DNA of 64,000 nucleotides from UBA5336 sp964492485 (lineage in GTDB: Bacteria; Pseudomonadota; Alphaproteobacteria; Caulobacterales; Hyphomonadaceae). A program made the position numbers and the translations under genes. The stretch is from the NCBI GenBank assembly GCA_964492485.1, contig CAZBKM010000005.1:1-64000 (forward strand). The letters run 5' to 3'. Positions 43,413-51,845 of the stretch are shown in pieces (position 1 is the first letter of the stretch; every line of letters begins with the position of its first letter). The notes beneath the pieces are model-generated. The model saw nothing but the letters and a program-made list of their open reading frames with translations. It was not told the DNA's origin and searched no databases.

Positions 43413-43613
43413 TCGAACGCGCCTCCTCTGCGCGAAGCCATGGTGTTTGGCCCGCCGGGACCGGACGGGCAAGCCCTTCCTGCTGGAACGGAAACCGAAT
43501 GTCCCACGCGCGCCAGTGGCTCCTGATGGGCCGCCCGGGGTAGGCCAGACCGGCCGGCGGGCGGTTCCCCGCGACGTACGTCCGCCAAAGTCAAAAGCGT
43601 TGTCGAGCCCGGT

Positions 43614-43667
43614 CCTGGGGCATTCTCCTGACGCGAACCTGCGCGCGTTTCGCCTGCAAATGCCTTA
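43614..43667 (-). repeat. Degenerate module A palindromic repeat
   Basis: GGCATT and AATGCC arms (paired) enclose ACGCGAACCTGCGCGCGTTT with the GCGAA/TTCGC inner pair; arm bases differ from other copies yet still pair. The complement TTA at 43665-43667 is the stop codon of the Nudix gene. The rest of the 252-bp MFS-Nudix gap shows no gene. Confidence 0.6.
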
Positions 43668-44264
43668 TCCCGCCGGGTCGAGACGCGCAGACAGCCAGGG
43701 TGGAAGTTCGCCCCTTCGCAGCCGCTCGGCTGCGGCCAGGACCATGAGCAGGGTCAGGCTGTCGCGGATTTCGCCCGTCAGACACATCCCCGTCAGGGTG
43801 GGGAAGTCCACATACCTGACCGCGAGCTCTTCGCTCGGCTCCGGAGCGGAAGGACCCGGCGTCAGGTTCCAGGCGAGGAAGCCGATCGCGGCCTCGTCGC
43901 TGACCGAATTGGAAAGATCAGCCTCGACCAGAGGCAACCAGGCGCCGGCGGTATAGCCCGTCTCCTCCTGAAGTTCCCGCTGCGCGCCCGCCAGGGGATC
44001 CTGACCCAGCGGGCCGCCACCTTCGGGCAGCTCCCAGCTATAGGCGTCGAGCGGGAAGCGGTGCTGGCCGACCAGCGGGATGGCGCCGTCATCTCGCACC
44101 GCCAGAACGCCGATCGCCCGGTTCTTGTAATGCACCGTACCGTACTGGCCGGGCGCCCCACCCGGATGGATCACCGCGTGGTCCGTGACCCGTATCCAGG
44201 GATTGTCATAGACGACGGCGTCCGCAGTGATCTGCCATGGTCCGATGCGTCGCGGCGGTGGCAT
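43665..44264 (-). CDS. Nudix hydrolase, ADP-ribose pyrophosphatase-like
   Basis: 199-residue hydrolase of nucleotide-X diphosphates. The Nudix box reads PEGGGPLGQDPLAGAQRELQ then EETGYTAG. The outer Glu of the consensus (Gx5E) appears as Gln, while the REL-EE metal-binding half is intact. LVGQHRFPLDAYSWELPEGG is the N-terminal beta part seen in ADP-ribose hydrolases. The TAA stop lies in the end of a module A-type repeat. Confidence 0.87.
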   Translation of the reverse strand: MPPPRRIGPWQITADAVVYDNPWIRVTDHAVIHPGGAPGQYGTVHYKNRAIGVLAVRDDGAIPLVGQHRFPLDAYSWELPEGGGPLGQDPLAGAQRELQEETGYTAGAWLPLVEADLSNSVSDEAAIGFLAWNLTPGPSAPEPSEELAVRYVDFPTLTGMCLTGEIRDSLTLLMVLAAAERLRRGELPPWLSARLDPAG

Positions 44265-44289
44265 GTTTCCTCAACCGCCACGCAGGACC

Positions 44290-44577
44290 CTAGGCCTCGG
44301 CGCGTTTCTTGGCGATGTCGCGCTTGATCTTCGCCGCGCGGGCCGACAATTTCTCTTCGCTGACCTTGTCCAGATAGGCGTCGAGGCCGCCCAGCTTGTC
44401 GACGGTGCGAAGGGCGCGCGCCGCAATGGTCATGCGGAAGTTCTGATCCAGCGTCTCGGAGTGCAGAGAAACCGAGAGCAGGTTCGGCAGGAACCGGCGC
44501 TTGGTCTTGATCTGCGAGTGGCTGACATGATGGCCAACCATCGGCTTGGTGCCGGTCAGTTCGCATTGGCGCGACAT
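44290..44577 (-). CDS. rpmB: 50S ribosomal protein L28
   Basis: 95-residue large-subunit protein. MSRQCELTGTKPMVGHHVSHSQIKTKRRFLPNL is the L28 N-terminus (read in two parts); the C-terminus is basic (LSARAAKIKRDIAKKRAEA). The alphaproteobacterial form is longer than in E. coli. It stands alone, 25 bases before the Nudix gene on the same strand. Confidence 0.96.
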   Translation of the reverse strand: MSRQCELTGTKPMVGHHVSHSQIKTKRRFLPNLLSVSLHSETLDQNFRMTIAARALRTVDKLGGLDAYLDKVSEEKLSARAAKIKRDIAKKRAEA

Positions 44578-44762
44578 CGACGTGCCCCGTTCTTGATGGG
44601 TGTCAAACTTGAAGCCGCGCTAGCTACAGGGCCGAGCCGCGCCCGTCAAGCCGCCGCGCGCCACACCTTTGGCGAAAGACGGGCGGTCCTGTTCAGCGGG
44701 CGTTGCAGCGCGGTCCCGTATTGAGGCAAAAGACACCATTCGACGCTGGAAGGAGACCGGCG

Positions 44763-45662
44763 ATGATCCGCAATCGTAGCGTGGCCCCCCTGATCGTTGC
44801 GGGCCTCATCCTTGGCGCAGGCTTCCTGTCGCCCGCCCTGGCGGACACCGCCGCCGAGCGTCCCGCAACGCCGCTTGCGGCGGTGCGCGACGGTCAACCC
44901 ATGCGCCTCACCTACGAGTTGAGGGCATCGGCCTGGGCTTTCATCCTGCCGGTCACCGGTCGCGCCCGGTTCACGGCGGACCTGCAGCCGGATACCTACC
45001 GCATCACGTCCAGCGTGAAGACGACCGGGCTGGCGGACATCCTGGTGAATTACGACCTTGGCCTGTCGGCCACCGGCTATGTTCGCGACGACCGGCTCGA
45101 CACCTACGCCTACGTCTCCCAGAACGACGACGGAAAGAAGAACCGCCGCGTCGAACTCGTCTATGGCGAGAGGGACGTCGCGGCCGTCGTGAAGCCGGCA
45201 TTCGGCGATCTCGGCGACCCGCCCGCCATGCCGGAGCAGAAGCTGGAGGCGCTCGACCCGATCACGGCGCTGATCAGTTTCGGCCTGGAACCGCGTAATC
45301 CGGATGAAGATCCCTGCGGCGGTCCGATCAAGGTGTTCGACGGGCGTCAATTGTCCCACCTGCATCTGACCTTCGAGGGCATGCGGACCGTTCGCTCGGA
45401 CGCCTGGCGGGGTGAGGCGATCGAATGCCATATACAGCTCGAGCGGGTTGCGGGATTCGATCGCGACGAAATGAACCGGGATACCCTGGCCGGGATTGAT
45501 GGTCCGCTGCGCATGTGGCTGGCTCCGCTCGGGAACGGCGCGACGATTCCGGTGCGGATCGAGGCCGATACCGATGCCATCGGCAAGGTGGTGCTGCAGG
45601 CGTCGGAGCTGCAATTCGAACCGATCATGGCCCGTGAGGCTGCGGTTTCTGGCGGTGGCTGA
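44763..45662 (+). CDS. DUF3108 periplasmic protein
   Basis: 299-residue secreted protein with signal peptide (SVAPLIVAGLILGAGFLSPALA). The DUF3108 domain includes LTYELRASAWAFILPVTGRARF, TYRITSSVKTTGLADILVNYDLG and LDPITALISFGLEPRNPDEDPCGGPIKVFDGRQLSHL in parts. Function unknown. The order rpmB-DUF3108-helicase is common in Alphaproteobacteria. GGAAGGAGA precedes ATG 44763. Confidence 0.87.
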   Translation: MIRNRSVAPLIVAGLILGAGFLSPALADTAAERPATPLAAVRDGQPMRLTYELRASAWAFILPVTGRARFTADLQPDTYRITSSVKTTGLADILVNYDLGLSATGYVRDDRLDTYAYVSQNDDGKKNRRVELVYGERDVAAVVKPAFGDLGDPPAMPEQKLEALDPITALISFGLEPRNPDEDPCGGPIKVFDGRQLSHLHLTFEGMRTVRSDAWRGEAIECHIQLERVAGFDRDEMNRDTLAGIDGPLRMWLAPLGNGATIPVRIEADTDAIGKVVLQASELQFEPIMAREAAVSGGG

Positions 45663-45761
45663 GCCGGATCTGCGGCGGGCCGGGATCGGATTTGCCCTTG
45701 CATGACCGCCCCACCGTGCCAGTAAGGTCGCCGCGATCAGTAAGGACGGCACGCTCCCGGC

Positions 45762-48596
45762 ATGACCCAGTTGAAGGCCATTCTCGGCCCGACCAATACC
45801 GGCAAGACCCATTATGCCATCGACCGCATGCTGGGCCACGCCTCCGGCATGATCGGTCTGCCCCTGCGGCTTCTGGCGCGGGAGGTCTATGATCGGGTCG
45901 TGGCGGTCAAGGGGCCTGCTCAATGCGCCCTGATCACTGGCGAGGAGCGCATCGAGCCGGCGACGGCGCGCTACTTTGTCTGCACGGTCGAGGCGATGCC
46001 GGTTCAGAAACCGGTCGACTTCCTGGCCGTGGACGAGATCCAGCTGGCCGAGGATCCCGATCGCGGTCACGTCTTCACCGACCGTATCCTGAACGCACGC
46101 GGCCTGCATGAGACGCTTCTCCTGGGTGCCGACACCATGCGCCCGGTGTTGCGGGACCTCGATCTGAACGTCGACACCGACACACGGGAACGGTTCAGCC
46201 AGCTCAGCTATGCCGGGCCGGCAAAGCTGACCCGCCTGCCCAAGCGCTCCGCCATCGTCGCGTTCTCCGCCGAGGAGGTCTACGCGATCGCGGAGCTGCT
46301 GCGCCGGCAGAAAGGGGGAGCCGCAGTCGTCATGGGGGCCCTCAGCCCACGCACCCGCAACGCCCAGGTGGAGCTCTATCAGGCGGGCGAGGTGGACTAT
46401 CTTGTCGCCACCGACGCCATCGGCATGGGTCTGAACCTGGATGTGGAGCAGATCGCCTTCGCCGCCTGCGCAAAGTTCGACGGCCGGCGCCATCGCACGC
46501 TGACGCCGGCCGAGTGCGGGCAGATCGCAGGGCGAGCCGGTCGCTTCAGGGAGGACGGGCGCTTTTCGGAGACCGCCGATTGCCCGACCTTTTCCGAAGA
46601 GCTTGTGCGACGGATCGAGGACCATGCGTTCGACCCGGTCGACCAGCTACAATGGCGCAACAGCGAGCTCGATTTCCGCTCGATCAAGACGCTCATGGCC
46701 AGCCTGTCGCGGAGCTCCGGCCATCCAGTCCTGCGCCAGAGCGTGGATGCGCTGGACGAGTGGGTCCTGCACCGGATGGCAGAGGCCGGGCATATCGGGC
46801 CGGACGTGCGCGGCGACCGTCTGGTGCGCAGGCTCTGGGACCTCGCGCGGCTGCCCGATTTCCGCAAGGCCGGTCGGGAAGGGCACGGGCGGCTGGTGCT
46901 GGGCCTCGCCGAGACCCTGGCCGATCCCGATGCGAGGCTGGGCGATGCCGGAATGGCCAAGCGGCTGGAATCGCTTGCGATTACGGCGGGCGACATCGCC
47001 CAATTGCAGCAGCGCCTGGCGTCGATCCGGACCTGGACCTATGCCGCTCACCGCGACGACTGGCTGGAGAATCCAGAAAACTGGCGGGAACGGACCCGCG
47101 AGGTGGAAGACGCCCTTTCCGACGCGCTGCATACGGCACTGACCGCCCGCTTCGTCGACCGCCGGACCACCGCCCTTCTGGCCGGAATGCGCAAGGAGGA
47201 CGCCCTGGTGTCCGACATGGACGACATGGGGGAGGTCACCGTGGAGGGCCATGTGGTCGGCCGACTGGTGGGCCTGCGGTTCGAGCCCGCCTCCAACGCC
47301 CGTACGCTCGAAGGCCGGGCGGTACGCAATGCCGCGCTGCAGGCGGTCCGCCCGATTCTGGCCCGGCGCCTGGCGGACATCGCGCGCGAGGATGGGGCCG
47401 CCTTCAGCTATGACAGCGAAGGGGTCATCGCCTTTCGCGGCGAACCTGTGGCCCGGCTCGTGCGGGGGGCCGACTGGCTGTCGCCTCGGGTCGAGCTCGT
47501 CGCCAGCGAGCAGGACGACGCCGACGCCCGGGAACAGGCCCGCGCGCGGATCGAGTCCTGGTTCACGCGTGAACTCGCCAAGCGGCTGCCGACACTTCAG
47601 GGTCTGCGCCTGGGCGGGGCGGCGAAGACGCTGGAAGGTCCCGCGCGCGGCCTCGCATTCCGGGTCATGGAAAGTGGGGCGGCCGTCGATCTGCGCAACG
47701 ACGATCCCGGTCACCGCCTTACCCGGGAACAGCGCGAGGCGTTGAAGGCCATCGGCGTGCGTGCAGGCCGTGTCGCGGCACATGTGCCTGATGCCCAGAA
47801 GCCAGCGGCGCAACGCCTGATAGCCCTGCTCCATACATTGTATGATGGGGTAGCCTGCCCGGCGGCGCCGGAAGGCGCGGGCTCCTTTTCCGTCACCTCG
47901 GACGACGTGGCCTGGACGGATGTGGCGCTGGCGGCCAACGGCTATCTCCGGTTCGGCAAGCGGGCGGTGCGCGCAGACCTGGCCGAGCGGTTGGGCTGGG
48001 AAATTGCCAGACGCCGCAAGGAGGCCGGCAAGAACCTGTTCGACCTCCCGGCCGAGCTGGCCTCCATCGTTTCGGTGCCGGGTGAGGACTTCCCGGACGT
48101 GGCTCGGGGGTTTGGCGTGGTGCCGGCTGAGCGCGACGAGGCGGCCGGAACGGTGACGCTGTGGCGTTATGCGTCGCGCACCTCGCCCGAGGGCGGGCGC
48201 AGCGCCCGCCGCCGGAAACCCGAAGGGATGGGACGGCCCGCCGAAGGGGAGGCGGGTGCGTCGGACGCCGGGCCGACGGCGCACGCCCGGCCCCGCAAGC
48301 CCCGCAGGCCCCAGGGTCAGGGGGATCGGTCGACGGGCCATGGCGCAGGCGGCCAGGTACGGCGCCGGCAGGGGCCGTCCGAAGGTGAGCCGGCGCGCCC
48401 GCGCAAGGCCTCGCCCGACCGGCGGCCGCGGGTGGACCCGGACAGCCCGTTTGCCGCACTGGCCGTGCTCCTCGAGCCGGACGCCCCGTCTGCGAAAACC
48501 GGGAAATCGAAGCCGAAGCGCAAGCGGCGCGGTGGCAAGGGGCATTCCACTGGCGGCCAGGATGCGGCCGGGTTCCGTTACGTGCCCTTTGAATGA
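45762..48596 (+). CDS. Suv3-like superfamily II RNA helicase
   Basis: 944-residue helicase. Walker A GPTNTGKTHY is at residues 8-17, the DEIQ box VDEIQLAED at 90-98, helicase C motifs YLVATDAIGMGLNLDVEQIAF and QIAGRAGRF, and YCPTFSEELVRR-like Suv3 C-terminal segments follow. It matches mitochondrial SUV3, which works with a degradosome. The C-terminal 110 residues are Pro/Arg/Gly-rich and probably disordered. Overlaps the S4 gene by 4 bases. Confidence 0.92.
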   Translation: MTQLKAILGPTNTGKTHYAIDRMLGHASGMIGLPLRLLAREVYDRVVAVKGPAQCALITGEERIEPATARYFVCTVEAMPVQKPVDFLAVDEIQLAEDPDRGHVFTDRILNARGLHETLLLGADTMRPVLRDLDLNVDTDTRERFSQLSYAGPAKLTRLPKRSAIVAFSAEEVYAIAELLRRQKGGAAVVMGALSPRTRNAQVELYQAGEVDYLVATDAIGMGLNLDVEQIAFAACAKFDGRRHRTLTPAECGQIAGRAGRFREDGRFSETADCPTFSEELVRRIEDHAFDPVDQLQWRNSELDFRSIKTLMASLSRSSGHPVLRQSVDALDEWVLHRMAEAGHIGPDVRGDRLVRRLWDLARLPDFRKAGREGHGRLVLGLAETLADPDARLGDAGMAKRLESLAITAGDIAQLQQRLASIRTWTYAAHRDDWLENPENWRERTREVEDALSDALHTALTARFVDRRTTALLAGMRKEDALVSDMDDMGEVTVEGHVVGRLVGLRFEPASNARTLEGRAVRNAALQAVRPILARRLADIAREDGAAFSYDSEGVIAFRGEPVARLVRGADWLSPRVELVASEQDDADAREQARARIESWFTRELAKRLPTLQGLRLGGAAKTLEGPARGLAFRVMESGAAVDLRNDDPGHRLTREQREALKAIGVRAGRVAAHVPDAQKPAAQRLIALLHTLYDGVACPAAPEGAGSFSVTSDDVAWTDVALAANGYLRFGKRAVRADLAERLGWEIARRRKEAGKNLFDLPAELASIVSVPGEDFPDVARGFGVVPAERDEAAGTVTLWRYASRTSPEGGRSARRRKPEGMGRPAEGEAGASDAGPTAHARPRKPRRPQGQGDRSTGHGAGGQVRRRQGPSEGEPARPRKASPDRRPRVDPDSPFAALAVLLEPDAPSAKTGKSKPKRKRRGGKGHSTGGQDAAGFRYVPFE

Positions 48597-48889
48597 CCGA
48601 ACCGCCCGAGGCCTCCGTCCGTCTGGATGTGTGGCTGTGGCGGGCCCGCATCTTCAAGACCCGTGCATTGGCTGCGGAACGGATCGGCGGGCAGGGAGTC
48701 CGCGTGTCGCGCCACGGCCTGGTGCGCCGCGTGGACAAGCCAGGAACGGCGATCCGGGTCGGCGATGTCTTGACCTTTTCGCGTGGGCCCCAGATCGAGA
48801 CCATGGAAGTGCTCGACCTGGGTGTCCGGCGCGGTCCGGCCCGGGAAGCCGCCGGACTGTACCGGCGGATTGGAGACGGAAATGTTTGA
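48593..48889 (+). CDS. S4-domain RNA-binding protein (Hsp15-like)
   Basis: 98 residues. The S4 fold RLDVWLWRARIFKTRALAAERI...VRVSRHGLVRRVDKPGTAIRVGDVLTF (in parts) matches HslR/Hsp15, which binds stalled 50S subunits after heat shock. Cotranscribed with the helicase (4-base overlap) and overlaps terB by 8 bases. Being upstream of rpoH by 2 kb fits a stress theme but that is inference. Confidence 0.9.
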   Translation: MTEPPEASVRLDVWLWRARIFKTRALAAERIGGQGVRVSRHGLVRRVDKPGTAIRVGDVLTFSRGPQIETMEVLDLGVRRGPAREAAGLYRRIGDGNV

Positions 48890-49346
48890 CGCCATCAAGC
48901 GGTTGCTGACGGGAAACGGGTCGGCGTCCGGCGCCGCGGGCCCGGAAGTGACGCCGGAAACGGCCGCGACGGTGCTGCTGGTCGAGGCCGCCCGTGCCGA
49001 CGGTGTCTTCGACCAGATCGAGCGCCGGTCCATCTTGGCGGTTCTGCGCGAGGCCTTTGACCTCGACGACGCGGAGGCCGAATACCTGCTGGCGCGGGGC
49101 GAGGCCCTCGCCGACGACGCCATCGGGGCGCATCGCTACACAATGGAGATCAAGACGCTGAGCGAGGCGGCTCGCCTGGGTGTCGTCGAGGGGCTGTACC
49201 GGGTGGCCTTCGCCGATGGCGAGAACTCGGACCGGGAAAATGCCTTCGTCCGCCATGTCGCCTCGCTACTCCATGTTGAAGATGTCCCGCGCGCACAGGC
49301 CCGCCGGCGCGCCGAAGCCTGGGCCGCATCGCAAGGCGACGGGTAA
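48882..49346 (+). CDS. TerB-family protein
   Basis: 154-residue helical protein. Family motifs: VLLVEAARADGVFDQIERRSILAVLREAF and LVEGLYRVAFADGENSDRENAFVRHVASLLHV (in parts), with conserved acidic ADG/DGE residues typical of TerB/COG4103. Some members relate to tellurite resistance, but this stand-alone form has no ter operon near. ATG at 48882 lies in the S4 gene end with GGAGA upstream. Confidence 0.88.
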   Translation: MFDAIKRLLTGNGSASGAAGPEVTPETAATVLLVEAARADGVFDQIERRSILAVLREAFDLDDAEAEYLLARGEALADDAIGAHRYTMEIKTLSEAARLGVVEGLYRVAFADGENSDRENAFVRHVASLLHVEDVPRAQARRRAEAWAASQGDG

Positions 49347-49385
49347 GCGCGCCTAAACCGTCCATGCATGTGGCGGCGCAGCAGA

Positions 49386-49413
49386 TTGACATGCAGCCGC
49401 TGCCCTTTAAGTG
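49386..49413 (+). promoter_or_regulatory. fdxA: Possible promoter for fdxA
   Basis: TTGACA (49386-49391) is a perfect -35 hexamer; TAAGTG follows at 49408-49413 with 16-bp spacing, a weak -10. It lies in the 105-bp gap before fdxA. Confidence 0.35.
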
Positions 49414-49451
49414 CGAAGGTCTGGACTGTTTCTGGAGTGACCCGCCGCCCC

Positions 49452-49796
49452 ATGACCTACATCGTCGTCGACGCCTGCATCAAATGCAAATACATGGATT
49501 GCGTTGAGGTCTGTCCGGTGGACTGCTTCTACGAGGGCGAGAACATGCTCGTCATCGATCCGGACGAGTGCATCGACTGTGGCGTCTGTGAGCCGGAATG
49601 TCCCGTGGAGGCGATCAAGCCGGATACCGAGGATGATCCGGATTCCAAGTGGCTGAAGCTCAATACGGAATACGCCAAGATCTGGCCGAACATTACCCGC
49701 AAGAAGGAACCGCCCGCCGACCACGAGGCGTTCGTGGAGGAAGAGGGAAAGCTGGAAAAGTATTTCAGCCCCAATCCAGGCACGGGTGACGCCTGA
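49452..49796 (+). CDS. fdxA: 7Fe ferredoxin FdxA
   Basis: 114-residue electron carrier with a [3Fe-4S] and a [4Fe-4S] cluster. MTYIVVDACIKCKYMDCVEVCPVDCFYEGENML and CIDCGVCEPECPVEA contain the nine or so cysteines in the pattern of the Azotobacter/Alphaproteobacteria type; the C-terminal acidic extension (EAFVEEEGKLEKYFSPNPGTGDA region) is also typical. ATG at 49452; upstream codons in frame lie outside the family. Confidence 0.96.
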   Translation: MTYIVVDACIKCKYMDCVEVCPVDCFYEGENMLVIDPDECIDCGVCEPECPVEAIKPDTEDDPDSKWLKLNTEYAKIWPNITRKKEPPADHEAFVEEEGKLEKYFSPNPGTGDA

Positions 49797-49831
49797 CGGT
49801 CCGCTGTTCGCGGGTGCAATGCGCCGCCCGC

Positions 49832-49860
49832 TTGTGGATATGTTGAACTTTTGTTACTAT
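49832..49860 (+). promoter_or_regulatory. carD: Possible promoter for carD
   Basis: TTGTGG (49832-49837), 17-bp spacer, TACTAT (49855-49860): a partial match to sigma-70 hexamers in an AT-richer part of the 173-bp gap before carD. TGTGGATAT within it also resembles a DnaA box (8 of 9), which may be chance. Confidence 0.3.
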
Positions 49861-49969
49861 CAGGGCTTGTTCAAACCCCCCGACCCCGATGGGCGATTCA
49901 AGCTGGGCTGTTGATACGGCACCGGGCTGAACTCCGTCGGGCGTGTCGCGTAAGAGAAGCGTGGATCCG

Positions 49970-50494
49970 ATGACAAAGAAGAACCAGGCCAAAGCCGAAC
50001 TCGAATTCGAGATCGGACAAACGATCGTCTATCCCGCGCACGGCGTCGGTCAGGTAACGGCCATCGAGACGCAGACCGTGGCCGGCATGGAGCTCGAGGT
50101 CTATGTGGTTTCCTTCGAACAGGACAAAATGATTCTCCGCGTGCCGACCAATCGTGCCAGCGCGTCGGGGATGCGTGCGCTGGCCGGCTCCAGCCTCGTG
50201 GACGACGCGCTCAAGACCCTTGGCGGCAAGCCGCGGATCAAGCGGACCATGTGGTCGCGCCGTGCGCAGGAGTATGAAGCGAAGATCAATTCCGGGGATT
50301 TGATCTCGATCGCCGAAGTGGTGCGCGACCTGCACCGGGGCGAGGATCAGGAGCAATCCTACTCCGAGCGCCAACTGTATGAGAGTGCGCTTGACCGCAT
50401 GGCCAGGGAGCTGGCTGCGGTGGAGAACATCGCACGCGACAAGGCGATGGATCTGCTCGCGAAATCCCTTGCGAAGAAGCGGGTGGCCGCCTGA
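49970..50494 (+). CDS. carD: CarD/CdnL-family transcription regulator
   Basis: 174-residue RNA polymerase-binding protein that stabilises promoter complexes, mainly at rRNA and growth genes. The RNAP-interacting N-terminal domain is FEIGQTIVYPAHGVGQVTAIE with VVSFEQDKMILRVPTNR. The helical C-terminal half has RAQEYEAKINSGDLISIAEVVRDL and ERQLYESALDRMARELA. ATG at 49970 is preferred (AAGAGAAG upstream); GTG at 49943 or 49961 is possible. Followed by a strong terminator, so transcribed alone. Confidence 0.93.
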   Translation: MTKKNQAKAELEFEIGQTIVYPAHGVGQVTAIETQTVAGMELEVYVVSFEQDKMILRVPTNRASASGMRALAGSSLVDDALKTLGGKPRIKRTMWSRRAQEYEAKINSGDLISIAEVVRDLHRGEDQEQSYSERQLYESALDRMARELAAVENIARDKAMDLLAKSLAKKRVAA

Positions 50495-50534
50495 GGTCTT
50501 CCGACCCGGACCGTTCGGGTCCTGACGGATTGGA

Positions 50535-50562
50535 GCCGGCGCCTTCGGGCGCCGGCTTTTTT
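50535..50562 (+). terminator. Rho-independent terminator after carD
   Basis: Perfect 9-bp stem GCCGGCGCC (50535-50543)/GGCGCCGGC (50548-50556) with a TTCG tetraloop, followed by TTTTTT. It is the clearest intrinsic terminator in the window. Confidence 0.95.
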
Positions 50563-50690
50563 GTCCACACGCGATGCGCGTGGGCTCGCGTGTATAAAAT
50601 GTGGCGAATCGGTGAACCGGATCGTCGATCCCTGCGTAACACTTAACGAACCCCGCCGCGGGCTTGTTGCAGCATGCAAGGGAGAGACAG

Positions 50691-51578
50691 ATGGCCTCAT
50701 CATCGTACGGAAACGGCACCGCCGACCGCCGCTTCGTGAAAGAGGCCATGAAAGCGCCCTTGCTCCAGCAGGATCACGAGCTGGAACTTGCCCGCCGCTG
50801 GCGCGACCAGAACGATGAACGCGCCCTGCATGAGCTGACCACCGCGTACATGCGTCTCGTCATCGCAATGGCGTCCCGGTTCCGCCATTACGGCCTGCCG
50901 ATGCCGGATCTGGTGCAGGAGGGCAATGTCGGACTGATGCAGGCGGCCGCCCGGTTCGAGCCGTCGCGCGAGGTGCGCTTTTCGACCTATGCAAGCTGGT
51001 GGATCCGATCGTCCATCCAGGATTATGTGCTTCGCAACTGGTCCATTGTCCGAACCGGGACAACGGCGGCGCAGAAATCCCTGTTTTTCAATCTGCGCCG
51101 GCTTCGCGCACAGATCGACGATACCGACGATGGGGTGATGAGCCAGTCGAACCGAGCCTGGGTGTCCGAACATCTCGGCGTGCCCGAGCGCGACGTCGAG
51201 GCCATGGCTTCGCGGCTGTCGGCCTCCGATCGATCCCTGAACGCGCCACTGGCGGTGGATGGAGACGCAGAATGGCAGGACCTTCTGGCCGACGAGTCGC
51301 CCTCGACGGAGGACACGGTCATGGAGGCGCGCGACAGCGACCGTCGCAAGGCGTGGATTCAGGATGCGCTGAAGGCGTTGAACGAGCGCGAACTGCTGAT
51401 CATTCGCCAGCGTCGATTGGCCGAAGACACCGTGACGCTGGAAACGCTGGGCAAGGAACTGGGGATCTCCAAGGAGCGGGTGCGGCAGATCGAGCACCAG
51501 GCCCTGGGAAAGCTTCGCAAGGCGCTCGAGCGGATCGTCGGCGACCCGGAAGAGGCGGGACTTCTCCCGAACCTCTAG
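50691..51578 (+). CDS. rpoH: RNA polymerase heat-shock sigma factor RpoH
   Basis: 295-residue sigma-32. Region 2: LHELTTAYMRLVIAMASRFRHYGLPMPDLVQEGNVGLMQAAARF, then FSTYASWWIRSSIQDYVLRNWSIVR (read in parts). The RpoH-specific box appears as AAQKSLFFNLRR. Region 4: LGKELGISKERVRQIEHQALGKLRKAL. ATG at 50691 has AGGGAGAG upstream; TATAAA at 50593-50598 is a possible -10. Located after carD, as in many Alphaproteobacteria. The TAG stop shares bases with a composite repeat. Confidence 0.94.
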   Translation: MASSSYGNGTADRRFVKEAMKAPLLQQDHELELARRWRDQNDERALHELTTAYMRLVIAMASRFRHYGLPMPDLVQEGNVGLMQAAARFEPSREVRFSTYASWWIRSSIQDYVLRNWSIVRTGTTAAQKSLFFNLRRLRAQIDDTDDGVMSQSNRAWVSEHLGVPERDVEAMASRLSASDRSLNAPLAVDGDAEWQDLLADESPSTEDTVMEARDSDRRKAWIQDALKALNERELLIIRQRRLAEDTVTLETLGKELGISKERVRQIEHQALGKLRKALERIVGDPEEAGLLPNL

Positions 51579-51781
51579 CGCATCTTCAAGTCAATCGGAG
51601 TCAGTGAAGATGCGCTATGTTCTTGTTTTTGAGCGTTTTCTTAACGAGAACCGGTGCCCACTTCGCTCGAAAATGCTATAGAGCGCCGGTCTTTCGTTTC
51701 ACTCCGGACCGTCGCTTTCCATCATTGGTCTTGCGCAAGTCTCCGTTTGCAACCGATCCTGTTTGCTCCGAACTCGATTTA
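51577..51781 (+). repeat. Composite module A+B palindromic repeat
   Basis: About 205 bp. Module A: hairpin AGCGCATCTTCA/TGAAGATGCGCT, then AGCGTTTTC...GAAAATGCT around the GAACCGGTGCCCACTTCGCT core. Module B starts at 51682 (AGCGCCGGTC...GACCGTCGCT, then CTTGCGCAAG). Nearly identical to the copy at 58283-58486. The AG of the rpoH stop TAG is its first two bases. The remaining 64 bp before the HupE stop show nothing clear. Confidence 0.95.
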
Positions 51782-51845
51782 AGACATCTTCACGGATGCG
51801 GATCGACCCGACGATGCCGGACGACGCATTCGAGCGCGAAATCGG

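Noticed and set aside
46647..48545. Long open frame (632 codons) on the strand opposite the Suv3-like helicase
   Set aside because: Composition and lack of any motif show a shadow frame, common in GC-rich coding DNA; the plus strand has all helicase motifs.
48882..49346. TerB as part of a tellurite-resistance or phage-defence ter operon
   Set aside because: No terC, terD, terZ or other partners nearby; it belongs to a house-keeping-type cluster.
49833..50569. DnaA-box-like 9-mers beside carD (TGTGGATAT at 49833 and TTGTCCACA at 50561), as a second origin or DnaA control
   Set aside because: Single-mismatch matches to a 9-mer are expected several times in 64 kb by chance; no clustering and no origin-like context.
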